Below are positions 1 to 9,485 of a stretch of 29,905 nucleotides of DNA, in pieces. This DNA is from Penium margaritaceum (lineage: Eukaryota > Streptophyta > Zygnematophyceae > Desmidiales > Peniaceae): the NCBI GenBank assembly GCA_023375785.1, contig SZWC01000560.1, forward strand, positions 95,938 through 125,842, given 5' to 3'. Positions within the stretch are counted from its first letter, which is position 1, and every line of letters starts with the position of its first letter. Both the position numbers and the translations under genes were made by a program. The notes under the pieces are model-generated. The model saw only the letters and a program-made list of their open reading frames with translations, did no database searches and was not told the origin of the DNA.

Positions 1-212
<212 letters not shown>

Positions 213-935
213 CTGACAGTCGACGCAACATGCGATGACGCTGGCGATGTATTCCGAGACCGCAACGCGGCGGTCCTCCGCATTCTTGTTTGGCTGAATT
301 CGCGCTATCAGCTCGTCCACCCGGGCCTCTGCAGCAGGCCATCGCTCTGTGCTGCTGCTGCTCATACTGCTGCTGCTGCTGTTGTTGCTGCTGCTGCTCA
401 TGCTGCCACTGCTCATGCTGCTGCTGCTGCTGCTGCTGCTGTTGTGGCGGCTGTTGTTGGTGCTTTTGCTGCTGATCCCTGTGTTTCGGTCGCAAGCATG
501 GTCAGCGTTGCCAGATTCCCTCACCACATCCTCCCGCAGAGCACCTGTGCCTGCTTTGTCAGCAGCCGCCGAGTGGCTTTTTGCAACAGGAGCTGCGCTC
601 CCCTTGGCAGTAGCGGCATCAGCGTCGCTCAAAATGTGCGTTCTGTTGTCGTCAACCCTGCTGCCGGATTCGTGGATAGTGCCGTTGACGCCAGCGGCGA
701 CGCTTGCATCTGGACTCCCACTTCTGTCCACGACACCACCTCCACCGCCGCCACTGCTCCCGTCACCGCCGCTGCTGCTGGTGCCGTTGCTGCTGCCGCT
801 GGTAACGTCTTCCTGCTCCACAACAGTGGGAATCTTGGCACTGTTGGCGCTGCCACTGTCGTCGCCAGTGGTGATGTCAGTGGATATTCGCGATTCGCCG
901 CCGTCCTCCCTCCCAGTGCTGCTCCCGCCACTCAT
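213..935 (-). CDS. First coding exon of a PAP/OAS1-like nucleotidyltransferase (partial, 3' part outside window)
   Basis: Reading the minus strand from an ATG at 935-933 gives 241 codons without a stop to a CAG/GTGCGC splice donor at 213/212. Residues 1-150 are Gly/Ser/Thr/Asp-rich and look disordered. About 151-195 are mostly Ser with scattered Met and Asn, encoded by an AGC tract. Residues 197-241 begin ERWPAAEARVDELIARIQPN and continue with paired arginines, a YIxxVI helix and a final CVDCQ. From memory of the family, this RW-AE-IQP-E-RR-V-Y-CxV pattern precedes the GS-x-DxD catalytic loop in plant nucleotidyltransferases related to non-canonical poly(A) or terminal uridylyl polymerases, which add nucleotides to RNA 3' ends. 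The catalytic residues lie outside the window. There is no in-frame ATG upstream of 935. The family call is by eye; a captured gene fragment is the main alternative. Confidence 0.6.
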
Positions 936-1480
936 GGCCGTCGACGAGGGAAAAAACAAAATTTTCTTCACAAGCTGTTGCGTGGCTGTTGCTCCCTGCT
1001 GCTGCTTCTGCTGCTGTCCGTTTCGCCACCTGCTGCTGCCCCTTACTGTCGGCTGCTGCTCACAAGCACCGCAAAGCTGTGACAGCTTCACCAGCACTGC
1101 TAGAGCAGCAGAGGTGGAGCAGCAAAGGTGGAGCAGCAGAGGCGGAGCAGCAGAGGAAGAGCAGCAGAGCTGGAGTAGCAGAGCTGGAGCAGCAAAGCTG
1201 AGCAGCCCAGCTTGAGCAGCACAAGTCGAGCAGCAGAGTTGCAGCAGTAGCACCACTACCTGTGTATGAACTTTTCTTAACTCAACTCGCACAGCCACAG
1301 CCAGTCATCACCCGCCGCCACAGCTCCTCTTCACTACCAGGCTGCTGGTCTCGCCAAAACCGCGGTTCTGGCCACTTGTGCAGATGGAGCTGCTGCATTG
1401 AGCTACGGCCCTTCGTCTCTCCTGCCTCCACGTGTCCGACTCTCAACTCAGGTAACTTGTGTGGGGATCTTAAACTGACT
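936..1480. other. 5' flank of the nucleotidyltransferase exon, otherwise unassigned
   Basis: CTG/CAG-rich sequence near the exon gives way to the 14-bp minisatellite and then to mixed sequence from 1260. The minus frame of the exon stays open to about 1300 but has no ATG and no recognisable domain, so I treat it as UTR and promoter. I see no convincing TATA box. Confidence 0.4.
1104..1250. repeat. 14-bp minisatellite upstream of the nucleotidyltransferase exon
   Basis: About ten imperfect copies of a 14-bp unit (consensus AGCAGCAGAGGTGG) run in tandem. The array lies 170-315 bp upstream of the presumed minus-strand start codon, in what would be its 5' UTR or promoter. Frames through it are Leu/Cys/Ser- or Glu/Gln/Arg-rich and show no domain. 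Confidence 0.8.
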
Positions 1481-1535
1481 AAATTAGTTAGGGTACCTCT
1501 AGGAGGAAAACTCAATTTTAGCGGGGTTTTGAAAA

Positions 1536-1672
1536 GGGCACGCAGAAATGACGACTCGGTGGAGGTGCACGCAAAAATGACGACTTCCTGGCAGGGCACG
1601 CAAAAATGACGACTTCCTGGCGGGGCATGCAAGAACGACGTCTTCCTGGCGGGGCACGCAAAAATGACGAAA
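1536..1672. repeat. 29-bp tandem units, left arm of the foldback
   Basis: Five imperfect copies of a unit built on CACGCAAAAATGACGACTTCC. They mirror the array at 2970-3137 in the other arm. There are no unique spacers between units, so this is not a CRISPR array. Confidence 0.85.
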
Positions 1673-2298
1673 ACCAGATGTGCCACTTTCCGAAAGGGCA
1701 CTCAAAAATGACAGCTTCGTCGTGGTTGCGCCGCATCAGCATACTGTCCATGGAAACAATTATGTAGACAGAGTGTCTATCTTCACCGTTCTCTCACTGT
1801 AAAAGTGTAGTGTGTTTTCTTTTGTGTGCTCATGAAAGATCGCATCTGGTCTTTTCATACTGACAAAACGCGCCCTCCGATTTCCTTACCATTTGATCTC
1901 TCGCTTGAAGTTGCCGTTAACCTCTTCTTCTCCGAATTATTCATCAAAAAACACAAAAGTAGCATCGTTTTTTAGAGGGCACACAAAAATGACACATTCT
2001 CTAAGAGCACACAAACATGACACTTTTTTAGAATGAATAAAATACGTACTTAATGATGTCAAACTTTCACATCTTGTAAATTTCAAAGTGCACATCGTAA
2101 TAACCCCCTCGCTTAATTTTATTTAATATGTCTTCCTCACCATAGGCCCCTTCTTATGTATCAAAAAGAGGGATCATTATTGTATTTTTCTTGATGCTTC
2201 TTCTCTTTTCAGGGTTGGTACAAGGAATGGTGTGGGATTTAGTGAAATTCATACATGAAAAGTCTTGGAAAACCTCTAAACCATACATATTATATGTT

Positions 2299-2323
2299 CA
2301 TTGAAATGGGAAAAGGGGGTAGA
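2299..2323. other. Loop of the giant hairpin
   Basis: About 25 bp, mostly A and G, that is not mirrored in either arm. It is the turn-around point between the two arms. Confidence 0.7.
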
Positions 2324-2969
2324 ATATACAATATGTATGGTTTAGAGGTTTTCCAAGACTTTTCATGCATAAATTTCACTAAATCCCACGCCATTCCTTG
2401 TACCAACCCTAAAAATAGAAGAAGCATCAAGAAAAATGCAAGAATGATACCTCTTTTTGATACATAAGAAGGGGCCTATGGTGGGGAAGACGTATTCAAA
2501 AAAATTAATCGAGGGGGGTTATTACGATGTGCACTTTGAGATTTAAAAGATGTGAAATTTCGACATCAATAAGTGCCATATGTGAAATGCTACGTTTTTT
2601 ATTTAGTCTAAAAAAGTGTCATATTTGTGTGCTCTTAGAGAATGTGTCATTTTTGCGTGCCCTCTCAAAAACGATGCTACTTTTGTGTTTTTTGATGAAT
2701 GATTCGGAGAAGAAGAGGTTGACGGCAACTTCAAGCGAGAGATCAAATGGTAAGGAAATCTGAGGGCGCGTTTTGTCAAACTGAAAAGACCATATGCGAT
2801 CTTTCATGAGCACGCAAAAGAAAACACACTACACCTTTACAGTGAGAGAACGGTGAAGATAGACACACTTTCTACATAATTGTTTCCATGGACAATATGC
2901 TGATGTGGCGCAACCACGACGAAGCTGTCATTTTTTAGTGCCCTTTCGGAAAGTGGCACATCTGGTTTT

Positions 2970-3137
2970 CGTCATTTTTGCGTGCCCCGCCAGGAAGACG
3001 TTGTTTTTGCATGCCCCGCCAAGAAGTCGTCATTTTTGCATGCCCCGCCAAGAAGTCGTCATTTTTGCGTGCTCTGCCAGGAAGCCGTCATTTTTGCGTG
3101 TACCTCCACCGAGTCGTCATTTTTGCGTGCCCTTTCC
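2970..3137. repeat. 29-bp tandem units, right arm of the foldback
   Basis: About six imperfect copies of the 29-bp unit CGTCATTTTTGCGTGCCCC plus ten further bases. It is the reverse complement of the left-arm array with one extra unit, showing unit gain or loss after the arms were formed. Confidence 0.85.
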
Positions 3138-3383
3138 AAAACCCCGCTAAAATTCCGTTTTCCTGTACCTGTAGGGATTACCCACTAATTTTGTATGTGT
3201 GTCTGCCCTACCTGACGATGGGAAGAATAACATCATCTTAACCAAATTTCGGAAGAATATGACTCCGTGACCCGCTGACTTGAGAACATTGACATTTTAC
3301 CAACAAACAACGAGAAAAAGGAGCATGTGGACGTTGCATGTGAAGCAGCGTCAACATGCTGACGTCGACGATGTTTCTGAACA

Positions 3384-3415
3384 TTCACAAACCCCTCTTT
3401 TGAGGGGTTTGTGAA
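3384..3415. repeat. Perfect 14-bp hairpin
   Basis: TTCACAAACCCCTC, four T, then the exact reverse complement. A decayed version of the same hairpin occurs at about 4913-4942 in the opposite arm of the inverted-repeat element, so it is a built-in part of that element. Without a downstream gene I do not call it a terminator. Confidence 0.85.
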
Positions 3416-3506
3416 TTTTCGAGGGGGGGCTTACGTTTGGTTTGCATGGGGGTGTCGAAGACTCCCCATGCGTTGAAAGGGAACGTGCTGGGCCGTGCTA
3501 TCGCGA

Positions 3507-4062
3507 TGTTACGTCCTTGACGTCCACGAGTCCCAAAAACTCGCGAGTGGGCATTTCTATTCTTACATTCATGGCCCACCACGTGGCGACTTCAGGATTT
3601 TTACGTCTCTCAGCCAAGGGCATTTTGGGCAACTACCTCGACCACCGGTGTTCCGTCCGAAAAGTTTCTGACAAGTTTGACCACCTTAAAAAATGACCGC
3701 ACAAAAGTGTCGCAAACCATATCAAGTTTTTGGTATTGTTCGGTCTTGTTCTCGGCGACGCTCGACTTTTACAAAGAAGTGTCGAGATATTCTTGAAGCC
3801 ACCCGACTTCTGAGCGGAGCTTCTTGCATCCACCACTCACGGCACGACCTTGCATGCATCGCTGGGCTCAAACGCCAATGACCCAACTTATGCCTCATTC
3901 TCATTCTTGGCAATGTATATGTATGTGTTTGACGCACTCGAAACTTGTCATCGAAGTACACTTACTGCTTAATACAAATTCTTCATTTTTCCAAAACACC
4001 CAAATAATCTTTTGTCCCGCACCTCATCCCTATGAACCACCTACATTCGGCTCGGTGTAACA
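3507..4062 (+). mobile_element. Solo LTR of a Ty3/gypsy element
   Basis: 556 bp beginning TGTTACGTCCTTGACG and ending GGTGTAACA. It matches the LTRs at 6514-7070, 17189-17730 and 26040-26590 along its length (shared start, a CCACCACGTGG block, a GGGCATTTTGG block, TGCCTCATTCTCATTC and GAACCACCTAC near the end). It is flanked by CGCGA (3502-3506) and CGCAA (4063-4067), a 5-bp target duplication with one transition. There is no primer site or gag after it, so it is what remains after LTR-LTR recombination. LTRs carry the promoter and polyadenylation signals of the element. Confidence 0.85.
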
Positions 4063-4257
4063 CGCAAGGCTTAGCAGGAGCCCGTGCAAAACTAAAGCCC
4101 TAAAACCATGAATGTAGTTATGGATAGGGTTTGACAAGGGGTTCTTCAGAAAAGTTGGAAGGTTTGCATATTAGGGGAAAAAAGGTGAAATGTCGGTGAT
4201 GAAAATGTCGATTACCCCCTCGTCTTTTCACCTATGACCCTCATTTACCGCAAACTC

Positions 4258-4347
4258 GGAACAATAAGCCCCATCCGTCCCTACCATAGAACAATAAGTC
4301 ACATTTGCCCCTATCTCAGAAGAATGAGCCCCATCCGCCCTGATCGG
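4258..4347. repeat. Three 30-bp tandem units
   Basis: Three imperfect copies of GAACAATAAGCCCCATCCGT followed by CCCTACCATA. A reverse-complement version of the same unit, two to three copies, lies at about 5095-5185. The pair overlaps the second inverted-repeat element in an interleaved way. Confidence 0.65.
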
Positions 4348-4841
4348 CAAGAAAACGCCCCACCATGCTCAAACAATGACACATGTCGCTACTTGAGCAT
4401 GGCAAAATCGTGCATGAGGTGCTAGATCACGGCCCTCCATTGTGGCCGTCGCGATGGAGGACTGCAATATCATTGAGGGACGAGGGGAGGTGGATTTGCA
4501 AGACAAAAATGCTTGTCGGAAGTTCGTCAACCCCCCACCCCCTCGCAGACCCACCAGCCCACCCACCCGCCCGTCGATCAAAGCCCTCACGATTGAGGGC
4601 CTCGATCAGTGGGCAAGTGTCAAGAAGGCAATGGGATCGAAGGGGGGGGGTTTGGAGCGCCCGTGATTCCGGCCAGCGCCTGTTTGCTGGAATCACCGGT
4701 GCTCTAAGAATGGGGAGTTAAAACTCCCCAATTGTTATGTTTTTCATTTTTGGTTTCATTTTGCCCGTATTTAGCATACAAACTATACACAAATCCACCC
4801 CCTAATCCCACTCGGGGTTTTTGGGTTTTTTCTTTACGTGG
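4348..4841. other. No recognisable gene; two small hairpins
   Basis: No frame here looks like protein. GTGATTCC-CCAGC pairs with GCTGG-AATCAC at about 4663-4696, and GGGGAGTT-AA-AACTCCCC lies at about 4712-4729. Runs of C and G around 4530 and 4645 are low complexity. Confidence 0.5.
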
Positions 4842-5094
4842 GCATGTTCCCTTTCAACGCATAGGAAGTCTCGGATTCCCCATACAAACTTCCCGCAAAC
4901 CACCTCCGAAAAATCACTAACCCCTCTATGAGGGAATCTGTGAGTGTTGGGCCGAAAACAGTGACGTCACCAAGTCGATGTCGCATGCCATGCTACGTCG
5001 ACATGTCTTTTGACAAACGGAAGGGGTGTACTATTTTCTTCTAAACATGAAGCCCGCGTCTTTGCAAAAGGGGAGAAGTAGGATTATTTTTGCA

Positions 5095-5185
5095 AGACAA
5101 GGGCAAATCAAGCTTATTGTTCCGCAGTAGGGACGAATGAGGCTCATTGTTCCAAGGTAGGGAGAATCAGGCTTGTTCTCCGTGG
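5095..5185. repeat. 30-bp units, inverted relative to 4258-4347
   Basis: Reverse-complement copies of the GAACAATAAG unit (seen as CTTATTGTTC and CTCATTGTTC with GTAGGGACGAAT between). The flanking sequences on the two sides are less similar. Confidence 0.6.
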
Positions 5186-5220
5186 CGAGGGGTGTATGTT
5201 TACTCCACCAGAAAAAAAAA

Positions 5221-6239
5221 TGACCGAGTGTTTTTTTCTTGATCTAAAGAGCCGGCATTTTCCCTCTATCTTGATTCTTGTGTGGAAGCGAGAATCGCGA
5301 GAGGGGTTGACATGCCTCGCCTTGCATTGCTTGATTAGCGGCGTATGCATGTGATCGAGCATGGTCAAGGGAGTGGGCAGTCTTGTTTGTTTTTTTAAAC
5401 CGACGGGTGGGGAAGTCATACTTTTCAAGCAACAGGTAGGACGTTCCTAACCCCCTTGGAGAATGGGTGAACAAGTTACTATTCCCAATTTTTCTATTGA
5501 GTTCAAACTAAGGATTTGTGTATTTAACTTATTAGTCAGACGAAATCGCGAAAGCAAAGGACAAATTAATCAACTATTTGTTAAGGCCAATTTTGGTGCC
5601 AGTTCACTAGAGATGAACCAAAAGTCCAAACTATTTGTTGATGTAGTTGTGTGCGGCAAGGGTCAAACAGGTCAGTTCAGTTGGTGTTTGACTGCACATC
5701 CAACTCTCTGCCGCTGTGGACTCTGCATGCCGTGCCCTTGTCCATCAAAACAGTCAAAAACATGCCACGATATGCGAGCTGCTCCTCCAACTAATTTGTA
5801 CCGTCATCCTTTACATCGATTCTCGCCTCACTCATCGCCGCATGCACAACAATCAGTTTTGCGCACATGATTGGCTACGTAAAAAACCATCTAATTAGCT
5901 AGCTTCCGGGCGTGGTGCGGGAATTTAGTTCATTAATTTTGACTAACGTCGATGTTTTGGCTTCACAAAGGATTCTAACTAATTCATTGGTTTCCACCAT
6001 CGTCGACTTTTGATATCGCCTCCGCAAGGTTGTCACAACATGGTCGGCCAGTTCCCTAGCTAGTCGGCCATCTCGCAACAGCTGGCAATGGTCGTTTGCG
6101 ACATCGTGGGCTTGAGTACAACTTATTTAGTCAATATCGGAACCCCCCTTTGAGCTCATGGTCATTCTCGAACAAAACTGACAAAGCTATCTGATAACAA
6201 ACGAATGCAAAACACGTTACAATTTCATTTCAGAGGAGT
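5221..6239. other. Unassigned intergenic sequence
   Basis: About 1 kb that I could not match to the LTRs, the internal domains or the inverted repeats in the window. The longest frame (5463-5870, plus) starts plausibly but is Cys/Pro/His-rich late on, has no motif I know, and has no supporting signals. Confidence 0.5.
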
Positions 6240-6513
6240 TGTTACACCGAGCGCAACGTAGGTGGCTCACACGTAGAAGTTTCAAGGTGTTGGGACAATT
6301 GGATGGTTTGTAACTAGCAGTAAGCGTCCTTTGATGATAGTTTCTGGAATGGTCGAGCTCATTTAGAAAGTAGTGTGAACAATAATGAGGCATACATGGG
6401 CTCTTGAGCGCTCGAGTTGAGCGTCAAGTCCAACGTCGTGTCATGAGAGGTTGCTTTGAGAAACTCCAACAAGAAGTCGGGTGGGGGTGATGGAGAATAC
6501 CAAAGCACGTCTC
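6240..6513 (-). mobile_element. Gypsy-2 3' LTR, distal half (split by gypsy-1)
   Basis: On the minus strand this ends GGTGTAACA at 6240 and contains the late-LTR blocks ATGCCTCATTATTG and GAGCCACCTACG. It lacks the first half of the LTR. That half lies at 17731-17997, beyond the far end of gypsy-1. Together the halves come to about 540 bp, the right size for this LTR family (542-557 bp). Confidence 0.8.
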
Positions 6514-7070
6514 TGTCATACCGAACAGAACGTAGGTGGTTCATTGGGATGAGGTGCAGGACAATAGACTATTCGAGGAATTGGGATTAATGAATAATTT
6601 GTATTAAGCAATAAACGTACTTGAAAGACAAGTGTCAAGTAATTTGATTACGTATGTACAATGAAAAAAAATCAAAATGAGGCATATCTTTGGTCCTCAG
6701 CACCCGAGAGGAGTGACCCGTGCGAGGTCGAGCTGTGACTGGCTCCTTGGAGAAGCTCTGACGCGAAGTCGGGGGGCCTTCAAGAATATACAAGCGCAGT
6801 TAAATAAAATTCCAAGGTTGTCAAGAAGTTGACTGAATAACATCGCAAAATCGATATGGTTTGGGACACCATACTTCTATGGACCATTCTAATTTGTTTA
6901 AAGTTATCAAGACCTTATGAAACGGAACATTAGAGGTCGGAAAAGGTGGCCAAAATGCCCTCGGCCGATTGGCAAAAAATCCTAAGGTCATCACGTGGTG
7001 CACCACGAAATCAATGACAAAAGTGCCCACTCGCGGAGTTCAGGGAATCATGTACGTCAAGGACATAACA
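6514..7070 (-). repeat. Gypsy-1 3' LTR
   Basis: 557 bp, running on the minus strand from TGTTATGTCCTTGACG (7070) to GGTATGACA (6514). It is clearly diverged from its partner at 17189-17730, more so than the two copia LTRs are from each other, which fits gypsy-1 being older than the copia insertion. Confidence 0.88.
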
Positions 7071-7083
7071 CCTCCCTTTTTGG
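7071..7083 (-). other. Gypsy-1 polypurine tract
   Basis: CCAAAAAGGGAGG on the minus strand directly abuts the TG start of the 3' LTR. This is where the RNA primer for plus-strand DNA synthesis is normally left. Confidence 0.75.
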
Positions 7084-7089
7084 CAGCGA

Positions 7090-7942
7090 CGTCCTGGCAC
7101 GTTAGCCAAGATAGGCCGATGATGACCATATCAATCGTCGATCTGATGTTTGATTCCCTAGAGGTTGTCCTAGAGCTCCCAGTTATTGTGCGCGGCGTCA
7201 TAGCCATGTCACTTGACCAGATAGTTGGTCATTTTTCTACGGCATCAATGTCTGAGGATGTCTTCTATCACGTACTTCGTATCCTCTTCCACTTGTATAG
7301 GAGGCGGAGGTGCGATATCTCTGCCGGAGAAGATTGCACTGGGGTTGTGGTAGTGCTTGAGCTTGCTGATGTGGAAGGCAGGGTGGATCTCCATGCTGCC
7401 AAGCAGGTGTTTTTGTGCAAGAATAGGGTTTTACATCTGCCTGATCTCAAATGGTCCCAGCTAGTGGGGTTTGAGTTTGGCAAAGTCCTGTCCTTGGAGT
7501 TCAATGTTTGTTGAGCTAAGGAGACTCGATCGCTAGAAATGAACAAATCATTGTTGTGATGCTGGTCGGCCGCTCGTTTCATAGCTCTTTCTGTCTTCGA
7601 GGGTCTCTCGCATTTGCTCCCACATGCGAGAGAGATCCTTGTTGTGCATATCAACAACGGGAATGTTGCTGTGACTCTGTGATCCTGCTAGTGTGGTGGG
7701 AAGTTTGTTGTAGACCACTTGGAATGGTATTTTACCTGTTGCGATAGAAGTCACAAGGTTATGTGCGAGTTGAGAGGTCGACAGTTTGTCTGTCCAATCG
7801 GTGCCGTGAGGCTCGCATAAAGTGTGGAGAAGTTGTTCGAGTGTCTAATTGGTCTGCTCCATTTATCAATTGGTTCTATGATGAAACGCCATTGATAGCT
7901 CGCTCCAATGCCATAATGTGTCATCAATTTGTACCCAAAATG
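7090..7942 (-). pseudogene. Gypsy-1 integrase C-terminal part and chromodomain
   Basis: On the minus strand this reads, across frameshifts, the end of the integrase core (HGTDW and the LSTSQLAHN stretch near 7760-7830). A KPHxLGPFEI-like linker follows, then MEIHPAFHIS (about 7367-7400) and a PPPPIQVEEDTKYVIEDIL segment (about 7240-7300). It ends with HGYDAAHNNWELQDNL (about 7155-7215), which matches the chromodomain fold with its conserved aromatic residues. A Lys and a Trp position in the LVKW motif have become stops. The upstream half of integrase lies on the other side of the copia insertion at 13180-13505. The plus-strand 181-residue frame here is antisense. Confidence 0.8.
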
Positions 7943-8587
7943 TGTTAGCTACTAAGCTAACCACCTATGGCAGAGAAGACACGAAACCAAAACGCTGACA
8001 AAGGTTCTTACACCTTCTTCCTTTGTTCGAATGTGCCATGCACCAAAAAATTAATCAGGCATACGCTTCACCTTCTAGAGTACTAATGCCTTAGCATTGC
8101 ATCTCACGAAGGCCTCAAGTTGTCAACACGCAAGAGAGAATCAAGCAAGGATTATTTGAATCAGCATGCAAGACAAGTCCGTTTATAGTTGTCTGTCCAA
8201 TCATAGAACTCAAAAGCACATTCCTAGGAAGTGGCCTAACCCTGCCACATAATCAATAGACTTGCCCTGTGGACTTGACACACAAGCATCCTAGTGTCAG
8301 GGTGAAAGACCAACCATGTAGCTTCCAAGAATCTATGGACTTTCTTTCTTGGAAGCTTCCATAACAACAAAGAAGTGCATGGAGCCAAGATCGAACTTGT
8401 GACCTTTCACTCGACCAAATCAACAAAATGGCCAACTTAGCCACTCACACACATGATGTACTCACAGGTCATATCTAACATGAGAAAGAGCATAGTTGAG
8501 TCACACAACAACAGATCCAGGGGTCATACCTCCACAAGGGGCAGATCATTCCTGTTTCATCCTACAACACTCAACAAGGGGCAAACA
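7943..8587 (-). repeat. Copia 3' LTR
   Basis: 645 bp, the direct counterpart of 12538-13179. Shared blocks include CATCCTAG, CATGTAGCTTCCAAGAA and GGTCATACCTCCACAAGGGG. On the plus strand it starts TGTTAGC and ends GGGGCAAACA. Confidence 0.9.
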
Positions 8588-8639
8588 TACTAAAAAAATA
8601 TCTTCCTTTTACCTTGCATCAGGTTTCATCATCATTCAT

Positions 8640-9485
8640 CATCACTTGCATTGACCATCCATCGATACAGATGCAGATTGATATGGGATGTCCATCATAT
8701 TATTTTTCTCCACTTTGTTAGATGTGGACATGGAGGTGGAGAGCTTGCATTCTGAGCTCATGGGTGTGCTGGCAGGCTTGTAATCTTCCATGTCGTATCT
8801 TTTGAGGATGGAGTCGATGTATTTGTCTGGTTCGGGCTAATGGTACTTGCTGCTCTTTCATGCTTGATGGTAATTCCAAGGTAGAATTCAAGAGGATCCA
8901 TGTCCTTCATCTTAAATACGCTGCTCAGTTGCCCCTTGAGATCATCTAGCAGTTGCGTTGAGTAAGAGCATAGAATTCGGTCATTGACAAAGTGACCAAC
9001 ATAGTCCCTTTGTCGCTCTCATGCACATACATGTTATGGTCGTTCTCATAGTGCATGAAGACCCCTTGGCCATGAATGTATCCATCTCCCGCTACCAAAG
9101 TCTTGGTGCTTGTTTGAGTCCATAGAACGCCTTCACCAATCTGCACATTTTGCCCTCGGGAGCATCAACCCCCTCTGGAACCTCCATCAGCACCTCCTTG
9201 TCAAGTTTTCCGTAAAGAAAGGCTGTCTTGACATCCATCTGGCAGACCTCCATGTTCTTGGTAGCAACAATGGTGAGCATTGACCGGATGGAAGCAAACA
9301 TCACAACGGGAGCAAAGGTCTCATCGTACTCTACGCCAGGCCGTTGCTACCACCCGTGCCTTGTAATTATCTATATTACCATCCTATTTCCCTTTTGTTT
9401 TCAGCACCCACTTGGATCCCACAACGTGAGCATCGACAGGTCCGTCGCCCAGGACCCATGTCCCATTCTCCTCGATGGAGCTCAA
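8640..9485 (-). pseudogene. Copia reverse transcriptase
   Basis: The minus strand carries the classic copia RT series: a GSKWVLK-like segment (about 9400-9420), KARVVA, then QMDVKTAFLYGKLDKEV (about 9190-9245), and RLVKAFYGLKQAPRLW ending in a stop at 9092. YENDHNMYVHESDKGTMLV (about 8990-9045) and EFYLGITIKHER (about 8865-8905) follow in shifted frames. The expected YVDD catalytic box falls where the sequence reads LVTLSMTEF, so it is destroyed. After the PYQSA motif (about 8675) the usual continuation into RNase H is absent. The protein would have copied the element RNA into DNA. Confidence 0.85.

Larger units (their letters stand above)
1481..3192. mobile_element. Foldback (giant inverted-repeat) element
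   Basis: The left arm (about 1481-2298) is repeated as its reverse complement at about 2324-3192, with only about 25 bp between them. For example, the sequence around 2278-2290 returns inverted at 2331-2343, and the GCGGGGTTTT block at 1521-1530 returns inverted at 3145-3154. Arm ends can be followed to AAATTAGT at 1481 and its complement near 3185-3192. The arms carry matching arrays of 29-bp units, with one more unit on the right. No transposase frame is present, so it is non-autonomous. I could not find a clear target duplication. Frames inside it are the repeat units read in several frames. Confidence 0.85.
3300..5020. mobile_element. Second inverted-repeat element, interrupted by a solo LTR
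   Basis: The block 3300-3500 recurs in reverse complement at about 4842-5020. Both copies share a GTCGACGT-rich outer part, a small hairpin around CCCCTC and GAGGGG, and the inner string GCGTTGAAAGGGAAC. No transposase frame is visible between them, so it looks like a non-autonomous DNA element. A solo gypsy LTR lies inside (3507-4062). The arms are clearly diverged (roughly two thirds identical by eye), so exact ends are uncertain. Confidence 0.5.

Noticed and set aside
1282..1751. Overlapping minus frames repeating FACPARKSSFLRA
   Set aside because: They are 29-bp units read in all three frames (29 is not a multiple of 3). The mirror frames appear in the other arm at 2905-3241.
2970..3137. 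Possible CRISPR array
   Set aside because: The 29-bp units follow each other without unique spacers, they drift in sequence, and the setting is eukaryotic.
3183..3188. CACTA motif at the right end of the foldback
   Set aside because: The orientation is wrong for a CACTA transposon end (TAGTG would be needed on the right) and no partner exists on the left.
4530..4650. C-run and G-run stretch as a quadruplex regulatory site
   Set aside because: Runs are isolated and unevenly spaced, with no adjacent gene to regulate.
5463..5870. Plus-strand 135-residue frame as a gene
   Set aside because: No recognisable domain and Cys/Pro/His-rich composition changing midway, with no promoter signal; such a length is expected by chance.
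6969..7514. Plus-strand 181-residue frame
   Set aside because: It is antisense to the gypsy-1 LTR, chromodomain and integrase tail, whose protein similarity is on the minus strand.
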